In this document: positions 1 through 8,582 of the stretch, in pieces | Layout of the letters: every line of letters begins with the position of its first letter | Position numbering within the stretch: the stretch's first letter is position 1 | DNA from: Burkholderiales bacterium | GTDB lineage: Bacteria > Pseudomonadota > Gammaproteobacteria > Burkholderiales > Burkholderiaceae_F | NCBI GenBank assembly: GCA_020248865.1 | Contig: JADCGS010000001.1 | Coordinates: 248,001 to 312,000, forward strand | DNA length: 64,000 nt | Direction of reading: 5' to 3' | Made by a program: the position numbers and the translations under genes | The notes under the pieces: model-generated | Databases searched by the model: none | Told to the model about the DNA's origin: nothing | The model's input: the letters and a program-made list of their open reading frames with translations, nothing else

Positions 1-179
1 AGGGATGCTGCAACGCCAACAGCAGCGAACAGGCCCATCCCTGACCAATGCTGGCGCCGCAGCCGCCTCACGTGCTCCTGCTCCTCGGCGAGAGCTTCTG
101 CCAGCAGTCTCCCGCGCTGATCTGTCGACAACGAGCGGAAAGCAGGGCACACGCGCTCGAGCCATTGCTCCAGGTTCAC
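1..179 (-). CDS. Unrecognised protein, N-terminal part only (runs off window)
   Basis: An open frame on the minus strand starts at a GTG whose last two bases lie in the TGA of the upstream lutA-like gene (GTGA, 4-base overlap), and it has no stop before the window edge. The visible 59 residues begin VNLEQWLERVCPAF and are rich in Glu, Arg and Leu. They end in a small-residue hydrophobic run (GLFAAVGVAA) that could open a membrane segment. This does not look like LutB, the usual partner after lutA. The overlap implies translational coupling to the lutA-like gene. No function can be assigned from this fragment. Confidence 0.5.
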   Translation of the reverse strand, partial: MNLEQWLERVCPAFRSLSTDQRGRLLAEALAEEQEHVRRLRRQHWSGMGLFAAVGVAAS

Positions 180-967
180 GTATCCCCCGCCAGCACCTGC
201 GCCACATGCAACACGCGCGTGGTCTCGTCGCCGGCACGCCGCAGCCGCCCTTCGATGTTGAGCAGGCAGCCGAGGTCGCCGCCCACCACGAACTGCGCGC
301 CGCTGGCCCTCACATTGCGGCATTTGTCTTCGACGATCGCACCGGAAATCTCGCCGTACTTGACCGCGAAGGTGCCGCCGAAGCCACAGCACTGCTCGCA
401 GTCCTTCATTTCGCTGAGCTGCACCCCGGGGACCATGGCCAACAGTTTGCGCGGCTGCGCCTTGACTCCCAGATGCCGCAAGCCGGAACAGGAGTCGTGG
501 TAGGTGACCCGTCCCCCAAAGCCGGACACCAGATGCCCGACCTTCATCACGTTGACGAGGAAGTCGGTGAGCTCGAAGGTACGCGCGCCGAGGGCGTCGA
601 AACGGGCACGCAGGTCCGGGTCCTGCTTGAACAACTCGGGGTAGTCGCCACGGATCGTCGCGGCGCAGGAGCCGGACGGCAAGACCACGTAGTCGAAGCC
701 CTCGAACACGGCAAGCAACTGCCTGGCCAGCGGCCGCGTGACCGCAGCGTCGCCGGAGTTGTAGCCGGGCTGGCCGCAGCAGGTCTGCACCTCGGGCACA
801 TGGACGTCGCAGCCGGCCTGCTGCAGCAGCTTGATGGCCGAGAAGCCGATTTCCGGCCGTACCAGGTCGACCAGGCAGGTCACGTATAGCGCGACCCGCG
901 GTCGAAGCCTGCTTCCTGCTGTGCTCTTCGTGTCGTCCGTCACAAGCCGTCTGCGCTCAAGCGCCAC
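176..967 (-). CDS. lutA: LutA/YkgE-type (Fe-S)-binding protein with two CCG domains
   Basis: This 263-residue protein carries two cysteine-rich CCG domains: TCCGQPGYNSG near residues 62-72 and CEQCCGFGG near 190-198. Paired single cysteines lie at about 31, 101, 160 and 216. The pattern is that of LutA/GlpC-like subunits, which relay electrons as part of L-lactate or glycolate oxidation complexes. Length fits the family (about 240 residues). The first codon is GTG; a second GTG at position 943 would remove eight residues and is equally plausible. It is divergent from the IclR regulator with 56 bases between them, so IclR may control it. The next gene on the strand is not a recognisable lutB, so membership of a standard lutABC operon is not shown. 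Confidence 0.85.
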   Translation of the reverse strand: MALERRRLVTDDTKSTAGSRLRPRVALYVTCLVDLVRPEIGFSAIKLLQQAGCDVHVPEVQTCCGQPGYNSGDAAVTRPLARQLLAVFEGFDYVVLPSGSCAATIRGDYPELFKQDPDLRARFDALGARTFELTDFLVNVMKVGHLVSGFGGRVTYHDSCSGLRHLGVKAQPRKLLAMVPGVQLSEMKDCEQCCGFGGTFAVKYGEISGAIVEDKCRNVRASGAQFVVGGDLGCLLNIEGRLRRAGDETTRVLHVAQVLAGDT

Positions 968-1023
968 CCGTCTTTTCGTATCGTGATATAAGACGCCACA
1001 TTGTCATCTATTGCGACGCACCA

Positions 1024-1833
1024 ATGGGCCCGCGTAACGCCGCCGCCGAAACTGCGCCACGTGAGAAGACGGCGATCCAGGTCATCGACCGGATGATGAA
1101 GCTGCTCGACGCTCTGGCACAAAGCTCCGAACCCGTCAGCCTGAAGGCGCTGTCGCTGTGGACCGACCTTCACCCTTCGACTGCTCACCGGATCTTAAAT
1201 GACATGGTGGTCGGTCGCTTCGTTGATCGCGGCGAAACGCCAGGGACTTACCGTCTGGGCATGCGCTTGCTCGAGCTGGGCAACCTGGTCAAGGCGCGCC
1301 TCTCGGTTCGCGAAGCCGCGCTCGAGCCGATGCGAGACCTGCACCGCAAGACCGGGCAGACGGTCAACCTGTCCGTGCGGCAAGGCGACGAGATCGTCTA
1401 CATCGACCGTTCGTACAGCGAGCGCAGCGGCATGCAGGTTGTGCGGGCGATCGGTGGGCGCGCCCCGTTGCACTTGACCTCCAGCGGCAAGCTGTTTCTG
1501 GCAAACGACGATCCTCGCGTGGTGCGCAGCTATGCGACCCGCACTGGACTGGCCGGCCACACGCGCAACAGCATCACCGATCTCACCAAGCTGGAGCGCG
1601 AGTTGTCGCTGGTCCGCGCGCGCGGCTACGCGCGCGACAACGAGGAACTGGAACTGGGCGTGCGGTGCATCGCCGCCGGCATCCGCGACGACTCGGGGCG
1701 GCTGGTGGCTGGCCTGTCGGTGTCTGCACCGGCCGAGCGGATGCAGGACGAGTGGATCGAAGACCTCGTCACGACGGCGGCCCGAATCTCCTCCGGGCTT
1801 GGCCACAATCGCGCAGAACCGGGTACGAGCTAA
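1024..1833 (+). CDS. IclR-family transcriptional regulator
   Basis: This 269-residue protein has an N-terminal winged helix-turn-helix of IclR type at about residues 20-80 (VSLKALSLWTDLHPSTAHRI is the recognition region). A C-terminal effector-binding domain at about 90-265 contains the family-typical GGRAPLHLTSSGKLFLA stretch and a conserved late cysteine (GVRCIAAGI). IclR regulators usually control neighbouring catabolic genes. This one sits back-to-back with the lutA-like gene across a 56-base gap that must hold both promoters, so local control of that gene is the simplest inference. The effector cannot be deduced. Confidence 0.9.
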   Translation: MGPRNAAAETAPREKTAIQVIDRMMKLLDALAQSSEPVSLKALSLWTDLHPSTAHRILNDMVVGRFVDRGETPGTYRLGMRLLELGNLVKARLSVREAALEPMRDLHRKTGQTVNLSVRQGDEIVYIDRSYSERSGMQVVRAIGGRAPLHLTSSGKLFLANDDPRVVRSYATRTGLAGHTRNSITDLTKLERELSLVRARGYARDNEELELGVRCIAAGIRDDSGRLVAGLSVSAPAERMQDEWIEDLVTTAARISSGLGHNRAEPGTS

Positions 1834-1914
1834 GCGGCCGAGACGGCACTGGCCGCGCATCGGCTTGCACGGGCCTGCGCACCCGACGCCGCGCTGCTAG
1901 ACCGCGGAAAATGG

Positions 1915-2949
1915 CTAGAGCGACTGCCCAGCCGACGCCGCAGCAACGGGCGGCGCAGCCGGAGTCTCGGAGCTCTGGCGGGCCCGCGTGGCGAGCCAGT
2001 CGCGCAGGCGCTGGGCGTCGCCGAGCCGGGAATGTTTACCGACCGAGTCCAGCAGGACCATGACGACGCGTTGGCCCTCCACCACGGCCTGCATGACGAG
2101 ACAGCGACCGGCAGCGGAGATAAAGCCGGTCTTCTGCAGGCCGATCTCCCATTCGGGATTGGCGACGAGGCGGTTGGTGCTGCCGTAACGCACCACGCGC
2201 TTGCCCACCGACAGGGCGAGTTCGGTACTGACCGAGAACTCGCGGATCTCGTCGTACTCGTAGGCCGCCTTGACCAGGCGAACGAGATCGGAAGGGCTCG
2301 ATCGGTTATCGGCCGACAGGCCGGTCGGGTCGGCGAAGTGCGACTCCTGCATTCCAAGCAACTGCGCCTTGGCATTCATCGCCTCGACGAAGGCCGGAAT
2401 GCCGCCGGGGTAGGTGCGGCCAAGCAACTGCGCGGCGTGATTCTCGGACGACATGAGCGCCAGATGCATGGCCTGGCCGCGCGTCAACCGCACGCCGGGC
2501 ACCAAGCGCGAGTGCACGCGGTCCACGGTGCGATCAGCACGCGCGACGACGAGGACTTCGTCGAGGTCGAGCCCCGCATCCAGCGTGACCAGCGCGGTCA
2601 TCAGCTTGGTGATCGAGGCAATCGGGAGCACCGCATGAGGGTTCTTCTCAAACAGGACCTCGTCGGTATCCTGATTCACCACCAGCGCCACGGAGGAGCG
2701 CAGGTCGAGCGGGTCGTCGACGCGGTGCAGGCCGGCAATCTGGCCTTCGCTGGGCCGCGCCGGTCGGGCCGCCGTTCGCTGCTTGGCAGGGCGGGCCCGT
2801 GTCTGGGCGTTGGCAGAGGCCTTCGGCGCTGACTTGGCCGCCACCGCGCTGCTGCCGTTCTTTGCTGCGCTGCCCGCGTGCTGGGCGGTGGCGCTGCCGG
2901 CCCAAGCGAGCACGGCTGCCGCCGTCAACCAACCGATCGCCTTGACCAC
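1915..2949 (-). CDS. pbpG: D-alanyl-D-alanine endopeptidase (PBP7-type, S11 peptidase)
   Basis: This 344-residue exported serine peptidase should cleave D-Ala-meso-diaminopimelate cross-links in periplasmic murein. An N-terminal signal peptide (about residues 1-22, ending SATAQ) is followed by a low-complexity Ala/Lys/Arg linker to about residue 75. The three penicillin-binding motifs are present: SITK (Ser112, Lys115), SEN at 168-170 and KTG at 273-275. The start codon is GTG, preceded by a GAGGAG ribosome-binding site about six bases upstream. Its neighbours are unrelated, so it is probably transcribed alone. Confidence 0.9.
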   Translation of the reverse strand: MVKAIGWLTAAAVLAWAGSATAQHAGSAAKNGSSAVAAKSAPKASANAQTRARPAKQRTAARPARPSEGQIAGLHRVDDPLDLRSSVALVVNQDTDEVLFEKNPHAVLPIASITKLMTALVTLDAGLDLDEVLVVARADRTVDRVHSRLVPGVRLTRGQAMHLALMSSENHAAQLLGRTYPGGIPAFVEAMNAKAQLLGMQESHFADPTGLSADNRSSPSDLVRLVKAAYEYDEIREFSVSTELALSVGKRVVRYGSTNRLVANPEWEIGLQKTGFISAAGRCLVMQAVVEGQRVVMVLLDSVGKHSRLGDAQRLRDWLATRARQSSETPAAPPVAAASAGQSL

Positions 2950-3066
2950 CGGGACTCCTCCCTGGGCTGCGTGTCAGCCCGCCAAGTTAAATCTTCAGGA
3001 CATCCTCCCGGGCTGGTCCCGGTCGGTCGCGATCCTGCGCCCCAGCGCGCGCATGCCGGCAACTGA

Positions 3067-4041
3067 TCAGTCGGCGTAGGCGCCGGCCCGCTTGATGATC
3101 GGCGCCCAACGCTCGATCTCGGCCTTCAGATGCGACTGCAACGCCGCCGGCGTCATCTGCGCAGCCGGGTAAACGGTGGCACCGAGGTCGGCCATACGCT
3201 TGGTGAACTCTGGGTCCTTGGCGCCCGCCTGCAGCGCGGCCGTCAGCCGCTCGATGACGGGGCGCGGCGTGTTCTTGGGCGCGTACAGACCGTGCCAGAC
3301 GCCCACCTCGAAGCCCTTGAGGCCCTGCTCCTGCAGGGTCGGCAGGTTCGGCAGCGTGGCGACGCGGGACCTGCTGGTAACACCAAAGGCCTTGACGCTG
3401 TTGGCGGCAATCTGGCCCGTGGTGTTGGTGGTCTGGTCGCACATGAAGTCGACCTGCTTGCCGAGCAACGCATTCATGGCCGGGGCGGTCCCGCTGAACG
3501 GCACGGTCGTGAAGTCGGTCTCGATGGAGCTCATGAACAGCAGGCCGCACAGGTGCGAGGCCGAGCCAATGCCCGCGTTGGCGAGGTTCATCTTGGCCTT
3601 GTTGTCACGCGCAAACTTCAGGAACTCGGCGAAGTTGTTAGCCGGGAAATCCGAGCGCGCGATCAGAGTCATTGGCACGTCGACCACCAGGCCGACGTAT
3701 TCGAAATCGGTCTGTGGATTGAAGCTGAGCTTGCGATACAGCGTCGGCGCGGTCGACATGCCAATGTGGTGCAGGAAGATGGTGTACCCATCGGCCTGGG
3801 CATTCCTGGCGCGCGCCGCACCCACCGTGCCGCCTGCGCCGCCGACGTTTTCCACCACGATCGACTGGCCGAGAGACTTGCTCATCGCCTGCCCGAGCGA
3901 GCGCGCCACCGTGTCGGTCGGGCCGCCGGCCGCAAACGGAACGATCATGGTGATCGGCTTGGTCGGGTACTGCTGGGCGAGCGCGCCGGCTGCCATTCCC
4001 AGGCTCAGCCCGAGCGCCGCCACGAGGCGAAGCAACTTCAT
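3067..4041 (-). CDS. Bug/TctC-family periplasmic solute-binding protein
   Basis: This 324-residue exported protein starts at the ATG at 4041, which is preceded by AAGGAG; a longer frame upstream lacks both signal peptide and ribosome-binding site. A signal peptide (MKLLRLVAALGLSLG... to about residue 22) is followed by the family hallmark YPTKPITMIVPFAAGG and the later VENVGGAGG motif. Such proteins bind carboxylates for tripartite tricarboxylate transporters. No tctA or tctB membrane genes are nearby, as is usual for the many orphan Bug proteins of Burkholderiales. It lies 157 bases downstream of the D-malate/tartrate dehydrogenase gene on the same strand, which hints at a hydroxy-acid ligand. 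Confidence 0.9.
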   Translation of the reverse strand: MKLLRLVAALGLSLGMAAGALAQQYPTKPITMIVPFAAGGPTDTVARSLGQAMSKSLGQSIVVENVGGAGGTVGAARARNAQADGYTIFLHHIGMSTAPTLYRKLSFNPQTDFEYVGLVVDVPMTLIARSDFPANNFAEFLKFARDNKAKMNLANAGIGSASHLCGLLFMSSIETDFTTVPFSGTAPAMNALLGKQVDFMCDQTTNTTGQIAANSVKAFGVTSRSRVATLPNLPTLQEQGLKGFEVGVWHGLYAPKNTPRPVIERLTAALQAGAKDPEFTKRMADLGATVYPAAQMTPAALQSHLKAEIERWAPIIKRAGAYAD

Positions 4042-4198
4042 CGAGGTCTCCTTGCAATGCGTTTCTTGTGGGAGGAGCGAGCGCGGTTCGAGCGCGCAAG
4101 CTCTTGATTCTACTGATGATGGCAATCGGGTAAACAGTTTTCTCGTGCGCTTTCTCGTACGGGCCTACCCTAGGCTTCGCCCGCTCGGGCGCCCGTGC

Positions 4199-5287
4199 TC
4201 AGAACAAGGCCTGCGCGATCGCGCGTCCGAGGTCGGTCGTGCCGGCAGTTCCGCCGATGTCGCGGGTCAGCGGAGCATGCCGCGGGCCGGCCGCCAGCAC
4301 CGCCTCGATGGCCGCCAGCACCGCAGCGGCGGCCGCGCGATGCCCGAGCCAGTCGAGCATCAGCGAGGCGCTCCAGATCTGGCCGATCGGGTTGGCGATG
4401 CCCTGGCCCGCGATGTCCGGGGCCGAGCCATGGACGGGCTCGAACAGGGACGGAAACCGCCGGTCGGGATTCAGGTTGGCCGAAGGTGCGATCGCGATGG
4501 TGCCCGTGCAGGCCGGCCCGAGGTCGGACAGGATGTCGCCGAACAGGTTGGAGGCGACCACCACATCGAACTGCGCCGGCCGCTGCACAAAGTGCGCCGA
4601 AAGGATGTCGATGTGGAACTTGTCCACCGCCACCCCCGGATAAGACTGCGCCATGGCCAGCACGCGCTCGTCCCAGTACGGCATGGTGATCGAGATGCCG
4701 TTGCTCTTGGTCGCCGACGTGAGCTTGCGGCGCGGCCGCTGCAGCGCCAAGTCGAAGGCGAAGCGCAGCACGCGGTCGACGCCGGTGCGCGTCATGACCG
4801 TCTCCTGAACGACGAACTCGCGCTCGCTGCCCTCGAACATGCGGCCGCCGATCGAGGAGTACTCCCCTTCGGTGTTCTCGCGCACCACCACGAAGTCGAT
4901 CTCGCCCGGCTCATAGGCCGAGCCGTCGCGCTTGACCAGCGGCGCGCGGATGCCGGGCATCAGCTTGCACGGACGCAGGTTCACGTACTGGTCGAACTCG
5001 CGCCGAAACTTCAACAGCGAACCCCACAGCGACACATGGTCCGGCACGCTGGCAGGCCAGCCGACGGCGCCGAAGAAAATCGCCTCGTGGCCGCCAATGC
5101 GGTCCTTCCAGTCGGCCGGCATCATGCTGCCGTGCCGCGCGTAGTAGTCGCAGGATGCGAAGTCGAAGTGATCGAACGTCAGGTCGATGCCGAACTTGCG
5201 CGCCACCGCGTCGAGCACGCGCAGGCCCTCGGGCACCACCTCGGTTCCGATCCCGTCGCCCGGGATTACGGCAATTCGATGCGTCAT
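4199..5287 (-). CDS. dmlA: D-malate/tartrate dehydrogenase (isocitrate/isopropylmalate dehydrogenase family)
   Basis: This 362-residue protein opens with the family signature RIAVIPGDGIGTEVVPEGLR. It continues with the DmlA/TtuC-like segments FGAVGWP, VSLWGSLLKFRREFDQYVNL and VVVRENTEGEYSSIGG. The C-terminal metal- and NAD-binding part contains SNLFGDILSDLGPACTGTIA and EPVHGSAPDIAGQGIANP. The family oxidatively decarboxylates D-malate, or oxidises tartrate, using NAD and Mn or Mg. Similarity to LeuB is general, but the SLWG and GWPASVPDH segments favour the malate/tartrate subgroup. It sits 21 bases downstream of the nitroreductase gene, as the fifth gene of a tightly packed minus-strand unit. 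Confidence 0.87.
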   Translation of the reverse strand: MTHRIAVIPGDGIGTEVVPEGLRVLDAVARKFGIDLTFDHFDFASCDYYARHGSMMPADWKDRIGGHEAIFFGAVGWPASVPDHVSLWGSLLKFRREFDQYVNLRPCKLMPGIRAPLVKRDGSAYEPGEIDFVVVRENTEGEYSSIGGRMFEGSEREFVVQETVMTRTGVDRVLRFAFDLALQRPRRKLTSATKSNGISITMPYWDERVLAMAQSYPGVAVDKFHIDILSAHFVQRPAQFDVVVASNLFGDILSDLGPACTGTIAIAPSANLNPDRRFPSLFEPVHGSAPDIAGQGIANPIGQIWSASLMLDWLGHRAAAAAVLAAIEAVLAAGPRHAPLTRDIGGTAGTTDLGRAIAQALF

Positions 5288-5308
5288 GGTCGCTCGCGGT
5301 CCATTGCT

Positions 5309-6025
5309 TCAGTCGTCGACGAAGCGGGCGAAGCCGGCGACCGGCGCGCGGTCGGTGACCAGCGTGTTCTCGATGCGGCTCATGTCGGCGTAGCCGAGCG
5401 ACATGCCGCACACCACCATCTGGGCGTCGTCCAGCTGCAGTTCGCGGCCGATGATCCGGTGGAACTGCGTGAATGCCGCCTGCGGGCAGGTGTCGAGGCC
5501 GCGCGCGCGCGCCGCCACCATGACGTTCTGCAGGAACATCCCGTAGTCGAGCCAGCTGCCCTGCTCCATCACCCGATCAATGGTGAAAATGAGCCCGACC
5601 GGCGCGTCGAAGAACTGGTAGTTGCGGCGGTGCTGGGCGTGCATCCGCGTCTTGTCCGCCTTGCCAATGCCGAGCAGCCCGTACAGGTCCCAGCCCACCT
5701 TGCGCCGCCGCCCGAGGTAAGGCTCGACCCACTCCCGCGGGTAGTACGCATACTCCTCGCTGTGGCTGCGCGCCTGTTCGGGATCGTCGTAGGCGGCGAC
5801 GATCGCCGCTGCCAGGCGCGCGCGCGCCGCGCCCGTCAGCACGTGCACCTGCCAGGGCTGGGTGTTGGTGCCGCTGGGAGCGCGGCTGGCCACGACAAGG
5901 ATCTCCTCCAGCAGCGCCCGCGGCACGGGCGTGGGCAGGAAGGCGCGGATCGACCGCCGCGATGTGATCGCGTGGTCGACGATGGCATGCGGCCCCAGCG
6001 GGGCCCGGCTCGGGTCGGCGGTCAT
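5309..6025 (-). CDS. Nitroreductase-family FMN oxidoreductase
   Basis: This 238-residue protein has the FMN-binding signature [14 protein letters not shown] at about residues 23-36 and the [11 protein letters not shown] motif at about 50-60, typical of nitroreductases. The length fits. The family reduces nitro compounds, quinones or enones with NAD(P)H; the physiological substrate cannot be read from sequence. Start ATG overlaps the TGA of the upstream thioesterase gene by four bases (6022-6025), so the two are probably translationally coupled. Confidence 0.88.
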   Translation of the reverse strand: MTADPSRAPLGPHAIVDHAITSRRSIRAFLPTPVPRALLEEILVVASRAPSGTNTQPWQVHVLTGAARARLAAAIVAAYDDPEQARSHSEEYAYYPREWVEPYLGRRRKVGWDLYGLLGIGKADKTRMHAQHRRNYQFFDAPVGLIFTIDRVMEQGSWLDYGMFLQNVMVAARARGLDTCPQAAFTQFHRIIGRELQLDDAQMVVCGMSLGYADMSRIENTLVTDRAPVAGFARFVDD

Positions 6026-6462
6026 GCGGCGATGGACTCCAGCACCGTGCGCAGCGGCGCCGGCAGGGGCACCGGTCGGCGCGTGGCGCGGTCGACATAG
6101 ACATGGACGAAGTGGCCCTGCGCGCTGGCAAGCAGCGCATCGGCGGCGAAGATGCCGATCTCGTAGCGCACGCTCGAGCCGCCCAGATGACCGACGCGCA
6201 GGCCGGCATGCACCGGCTCCGGAAACGCGAGTTCGCCAAAGTAGTTGCAGCGCGTCTCGACCACCAATCCGACGACCGGGCCGGCGGCGATGTCGAGCAC
6301 GCCCCGCGTGACCAGGTACTCGTTGACCACGGTGTCGAACCAGCCGTAATAGACGACGTTGTTGACGTGGCCGTAAGCGTCGTTGTCATGCCAGCGCGTC
6401 TGGATCGGCAGGAAGTGCCGGTAGCTGGTACGCGGCTCGGACCGCGGGCGGTCGGTCATCAT
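6022..6462 (-). CDS. Hotdog-fold acyl-CoA thioesterase (4HBT/YbgC-like)
   Basis: This 146-residue protein carries the 4-hydroxybenzoyl-CoA thioesterase family motif [20 protein letters not shown] (about residues 22-41), with Asp26 and Asp28 before GHVNN. Such enzymes hydrolyse acyl-CoA or aryl-CoA esters in the cytoplasm. The substrate is unknown. The gene overlaps the DMT-exporter gene upstream and the nitroreductase gene downstream by four bases each, placing it in the middle of a coupled unit. Confidence 0.88.
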   Translation of the reverse strand: MMTDRPRSEPRTSYRHFLPIQTRWHDNDAYGHVNNVVYYGWFDTVVNEYLVTRGVLDIAAGPVVGLVVETRCNYFGELAFPEPVHAGLRVGHLGGSSVRYEIGIFAADALLASAQGHFVHVYVDRATRRPVPLPAPLRTVLESIAA

Positions 6463-7373
6463 TCAGTCGGCGGCGGCTTGCGCGCCGGCCGCACCACGAG
6501 GGCAACGCCCGCGATCGTAACAACCATGCCAGCCAGCGCCGAGCCGGCGAGCGTCTCGCCAAACATCGCCCAGGCCATCAGGGCCGTGATGGCGGGCACC
6601 AGATACATGTAGCTGGTCACCTGCGTTGCCGCGCCGTGCTTGATCATGAACAGCAGCAGGGACGCCCCACCGCCGGTCAGCACCACGATCGACCACAGCA
6701 TCGCCGCGACCACGGCGGCATTCCACTCGATTTGGAACGACTCGAAGGCCAGCGCAAACGGCAGCGTGACCGCCACGCTCGCCACGAACTGGATCACCTG
6801 TCCCGTGCGCAGATCGAACCGCGGGCAGTAGCGCTTCTGGTGCAGCGTGCCGGCCGTGATCGCCACCAGCGCCAGGACGGCCAGCAGTACGACGCCGAGG
6901 CTCATGCCGACGCCGCTCATCTTGCTGGACACCACCAGGACCACGCCGGCGAAGCCCAGCGCCAGGCCGAGCCACTGACGCGACGTGACGCGCTCGCCGA
7001 TCAGCGGACCAGCCACTGCCGTCAGCACCGGTTGCAGGTTGACGATCAGCGCCGCCACGCCGGCCGGCATGCCGTGCTTGACGGCAACCCAGACCCCTCC
7101 GAGGTAGATTGCCTGAATGCCGACGCCGGCGATCGCGATATGCACGACCTCCCGCCGCGACGCCGGCCAGGGCGCGCGCACCGCCAGCGCGATGGCCAGC
7201 ATCAGCAGCAGCACGCCGCAGTAGCGCAACACCAGGAAGCTCAGCGGTTCGGCGTACGGCGCGGCCACCTTGGCCACCACGTAGCCGGTGGACCAGATCA
7301 GTACGAAGACCGCGGGCGCGAGCAAGAGCAGCGCAGCCGGTACCCCGGCCTGGTTGGACGACGCCAAGCTCAC
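6459..7373 (-). CDS. EamA/DMT-family transporter
   Basis: This 304-residue integral membrane protein has about ten hydrophobic helices in two related halves, as in EamA (RhaT-like) drug/metabolite transporters. Examples are [20 protein letters not shown] near the N-terminus and the second-half segment [19 protein letters not shown]. It starts at GTG, overlapping the TGA of the upstream deacetylase-like gene (GTGA). These transporters usually export small metabolites. Its placement beside the deacetylase-like enzyme and the thioesterase suggests a shared substrate class, but nothing in the sequence names it. Confidence 0.88.
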   Translation of the reverse strand: MSLASSNQAGVPAALLLLAPAVFVLIWSTGYVVAKVAAPYAEPLSFLVLRYCGVLLLMLAIALAVRAPWPASRREVVHIAIAGVGIQAIYLGGVWVAVKHGMPAGVAALIVNLQPVLTAVAGPLIGERVTSRQWLGLALGFAGVVLVVSSKMSGVGMSLGVVLLAVLALVAITAGTLHQKRYCPRFDLRTGQVIQFVASVAVTLPFALAFESFQIEWNAAVVAAMLWSIVVLTGGGASLLLFMIKHGAATQVTSYMYLVPAITALMAWAMFGETLAGSALAGMVVTIAGVALVVRPARKPPPTE

Positions 7374-8299
7374 GCCAGCGCCTCCGTGCTGCGACGCTGA
7401 TGCAGAGCCAGCGCCTCGCGCACCGTGTTCAGGTGGATCCCGACCGTGGTCTCGATCTGGCGCCCGTAGCCGCCGGCCATCGCCACCGCGATCGGTACCG
7501 CAAGCTGCTCGGCGAGCGCGAACACGCGCGCGTCGCGTGCGCGCATGCCGGCTGTGGTCAGTCGCAACTTGCCCAGCCGGTCGTCCTCGTGCGCATCGGC
7601 GCCCGCCAGGTAGATGATCAGGTCGGGACTGAAGGCCGCCCGCATCTGCACGAGGGCGGACTCCAGCGCGGCCAGGTAGGCAGCGTCACCGGTGCCGTCG
7701 GGCAGATGGACGTCGAGGCGGCTCTCGGCCTTGCGGAACGGAAAGTTGGTCACGCCGTGGATCGACAACGTGAAGGTGTCCGGGTCGTCGCGCAGGATGG
7801 TGGCGGTGCCGTTGCCCTGATGCACATCGAGGTCGATGACCGCCACGCGAAAGCGGCGCCCGCAGCGCGCGACTTCCGCCTGAAGCAGGCGCGCAGCCAC
7901 CGCGGCGTCGTTGAACACGCAGTAGCCCTGGCCCTGGTCGGCATGCGCGTGGTGCGTACCTCCGGCCAGGTTGACGGCCACGCCCTCCTCGAGCGCCGCA
8001 CGGCACGCGGCAATCGTGGCGCCGGTCGAGCGGCGCGATCGCTCCACCATCGCTGGCGACCACGGGAAACCGATGGCGCGCACCTCCTGCGCGCTCAGGC
8101 GGCCCAGCGCCACGCGCTCGACGTACTCGGGCGCGTGCGCCAGAGCCAGTTCACCATCGGTTGCCGCCGGCGGCTCGTGCAGCCGGATCGTTGGCAGTTC
8201 CTCGGCAACCCGCGCCCGAAGCTGCGCGTACTTGGCCATCGGAAATCGATGGCCCTCCGGCAAGGGCAACACGTAGCGGTCGGTGTAGAACGCGATCAT
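7370..8299 (-). CDS. Histone-deacetylase-superfamily amidohydrolase
   Basis: This 309-residue protein has the zinc-dependent deacetylase core: GGTHHAH (His116-His117), the zinc ligand motif DLDVH (Asp158, His160), GADAHEDD (Asp235) and the catalytic tyrosine motif AGGYG (Tyr278). Bacterial members deacetylate small substrates such as acetylated polyamines or acetoin-related targets, and some act on proteins. I chose the ATG at 8299 because the protein then begins directly with the domain (MIAFYTDRY); the longer frame upstream adds an Arg-rich non-conserved stretch. It is the first gene of a five-gene overlapping unit ending at 4199. Confidence 0.9.
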   Translation of the reverse strand: MIAFYTDRYVLPLPEGHRFPMAKYAQLRARVAEELPTIRLHEPPAATDGELALAHAPEYVERVALGRLSAQEVRAIGFPWSPAMVERSRRSTGATIAACRAALEEGVAVNLAGGTHHAHADQGQGYCVFNDAAVAARLLQAEVARCGRRFRVAVIDLDVHQGNGTATILRDDPDTFTLSIHGVTNFPFRKAESRLDVHLPDGTGDAAYLAALESALVQMRAAFSPDLIIYLAGADAHEDDRLGKLRLTTAGMRARDARVFALAEQLAVPIAVAMAGGYGRQIETTVGIHLNTVREALALHQRRSTEALA

Positions 8300-8397
8300 G
8301 GCGCACCGCCGCAGTGATCGTCTTGCCTGAAGGCGTGCTTGCCGCCAGCGCCTACTGCGCCGGACCACCCCGCTGGCCTGCTGATCCGTCCCGGCGG

Positions 8398-8414
8398 CTG
8401 CATGCATGTTGCTG
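8398..8414 (+). promoter_or_regulatory. TGC-rich element upstream of phaP promoter
   Basis: The sequence CTGCATGCATGTTGCTG contains a self-complementary TGCATGCA and a second TGCTG. PhaR regulators of phasin genes are known to bind TGC-rich sites. The element lies about 57 bases upstream of the -35 box of phaP. Assignment to PhaR is inference only. Confidence 0.3.
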
Positions 8415-8470
8415 ATTTTTCTGATGTAAATGCCATCTTTACCGATCTTGCTGCGATGCGCAAAAAACGC

Positions 8471-8498
8471 TTGACATTCGTTGTCCAGGACCTAAAAT
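8471..8498 (+). promoter_or_regulatory. Sigma-70-type promoter of phaP
   Basis: A consensus TTGACA at 8471-8476 is followed after 16 bases by TAAAAT at 8493-8498, with an A-rich stretch just upstream. It points toward the phasin gene, and the expected start site is near 8505, giving a leader of about 78 bases. Confidence 0.75.
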
Positions 8499-8512
8499 CC
8501 AATTTGTGCATC

Positions 8513-8526
8513 GCATCAATTGATGC
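8513..8526. promoter_or_regulatory. Perfect 14-base palindrome just downstream of phaP start site (candidate operator)
   Basis: GCATCAATTGATGC is a perfect inverted repeat about 14 bases downstream of the -10 box of phaP, where a bound repressor would block initiation or early elongation. It is flanked by further GCATCG and TGCCGCA repeats. In PHA-producing bacteria the repressor PhaR controls phasin expression from such a position. Identity of the binder is inferred. Confidence 0.45.
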
Positions 8527-8582
8527 CGCAGATTCCGATCCACCCCGTTCGACCACCAGCCCCAACTCCCGGAGGTTTCAAC

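Noticed and set aside
3176-6100. A 974-codon open frame on the plus strand
   Set aside because: It lies opposite several well-supported minus-strand genes and has Arg/His/Ala-rich shadow composition with no domain. High GC removes stops.
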